A stretch of DNA of 45,000 nucleotides. Source: Pelagicoccus sp. SDUM812003 (GTDB lineage: Bacteria; Verrucomicrobiota; Verrucomicrobiia; Opitutales; Opitutaceae). Shown here piece by piece: positions 44,720 to 45,000 of this stretch. Location: assembly GCF_031127815.1 (NCBI RefSeq), contig NZ_JARXHY010000014.1, forward strand, positions 1-45,000, in the 5' to 3' direction. The notes under the pieces were generated by a model. That model saw only the letters and a list, made by a program, of their open reading frames with translations, searched no databases and was not told the DNA's origin. Every line of letters starts with the position of its first letter. Position 1 is the stretch's first letter. Made by a program: the position numbers and the translations under genes.

Positions 44720-45000
44720 CTACCAGAAATAGCTAACTCGGTAGGAAACCTCTTCAAAGGTCTCGCCTTTCTGCAAACTCACGCTGATCGCGGCCTCGCT
44801 GCCTTCGGGCAACCGCTTCTGCAGGCTAAAACCGCAACTGCCAAACTGAGACACCCCAGCGTCTTCCAGAAAGTCCGTGCCCGTCAGAAACGTCCGCAAT
44901 TGAAGGTCGCTGGAGATCTGACAATCCCACGTCAGTGATGCCTGAGCGATGGTCTGCTCCACTTCGCTATCGAGATCGAAGCCTTCGTAGCGAATGGGGA
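44720..45000 (-). CDS. C-terminal end of a probable outer-membrane beta-barrel protein (runs off the right edge)
   Basis: An open minus-strand frame enters at the right edge and ends at 44720, giving 92 visible residues. It alternates hydrophobic and polar residues (LTWDCQISSDLQLRTFLTG, SEAAISVSLQKGETFEEVSY) and ends in VSYRVSYFW. A terminal strand with a final aromatic residue is the signal recognised by the BAM complex, so a beta-barrel outer-membrane protein is likely. The frame is already open upstream of a GTG at 44962, so that codon is probably internal. The protein family cannot be named from this fragment. Confidence 0.6.
   Translation of the reverse strand, partial: PIRYEGFDLDSEVEQTIAQASLTWDCQISSDLQLRTFLTGTDFLEDAGVSQFGSCGFSLQKRLPEGSEAAISVSLQKGETFEEVSYRVSYFW

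Noticed and set aside
1-45000. CRISPR arrays, tRNA, rRNA, transposases, integrases or prophage genes
   Set aside because: No regularly spaced direct repeats, no tRNA-like cloverleaf with CCA end and no mobile-element protein motifs were seen by eye; a dedicated scan could still find a small RNA gene.

Overview
The window is a GC-rich (about 60% by eye), densely coded stretch of a free-living Gram-negative bacterium. The neighbours coaE and a probable rho with a long disordered N-terminus, a Reg_prop/Y_Y_Y hybrid kinase, a DUF3450-ExbB-ExbB-ExbD-TonB-TPR operon, several secreted carbohydrate-active proteins and few Shine-Dalgarno sequences all fit Verrucomicrobiota, possibly the Opitutales/Puniceicoccales lineage. 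This placement is inference. No rRNA, tRNA, CRISPR array, transposase or phage gene was seen.

Layout. 1-3054: housekeeping (5' part of a probable rho gene, coaE, and divergently a comM/yifB-type ATPase). 3301-15255, all on the plus strand: two circularly permuted ATP-grasp proteins (one separate, one fused to alpha-E), a stand-alone alpha-E protein, a transglutaminase-like protein and a 1125-residue transglutaminase/DUF2126 amidoligase. A GH10 xylanase gene broken by one in-frame TAG lies between the two transglutaminase genes. 15242-20709: a large hybrid sensor kinase and, divergently, a membrane histidine kinase. 20795-25897: putA and ald, divergent. 25965-28771: an EEP-family hydrolase, a rhomboid protease and an MDR oxidoreductase. 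29046-32528: a pair of SPFH/Band-7 proteins and an unknown membrane coiled-coil protein. 32676-33629: a secreted GH43 protein. 33821-40920: a seven-gene TonB energy-transduction operon that begins with an unrecognised exported protein. 40954-45000: a secreted esterase, an SMP-30-like protein, a DUF1080 protein, an exported glutathione peroxidase and the C-terminal end of a probable outer-membrane beta-barrel.

How the genes work together. The 3.3-15.3 kb cluster holds every enzyme class of a predicted but little-characterised cytosolic peptide-synthesis/modification pathway: two ATP-dependent ligase folds (ATP-grasp and DUF2126), alpha-E partners, and papain-like transglutaminase/peptidase domains. 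It is the best candidate for an undescribed system here. The TonB operon has the architecture of the Vibrio TonB2/TtpC system and would power import through outer-membrane receptors, which suits the secreted glycan- and ester-cleaving enzymes nearby. putA and ald feed proline and alanine into central metabolism and share an intergenic region that carries a clear dyad.

Starts: several genes have an open in-frame extension upstream of the chosen start. I placed starts by signal peptide, family length, operon overlap or ribosome binding site, and say so in each entry.
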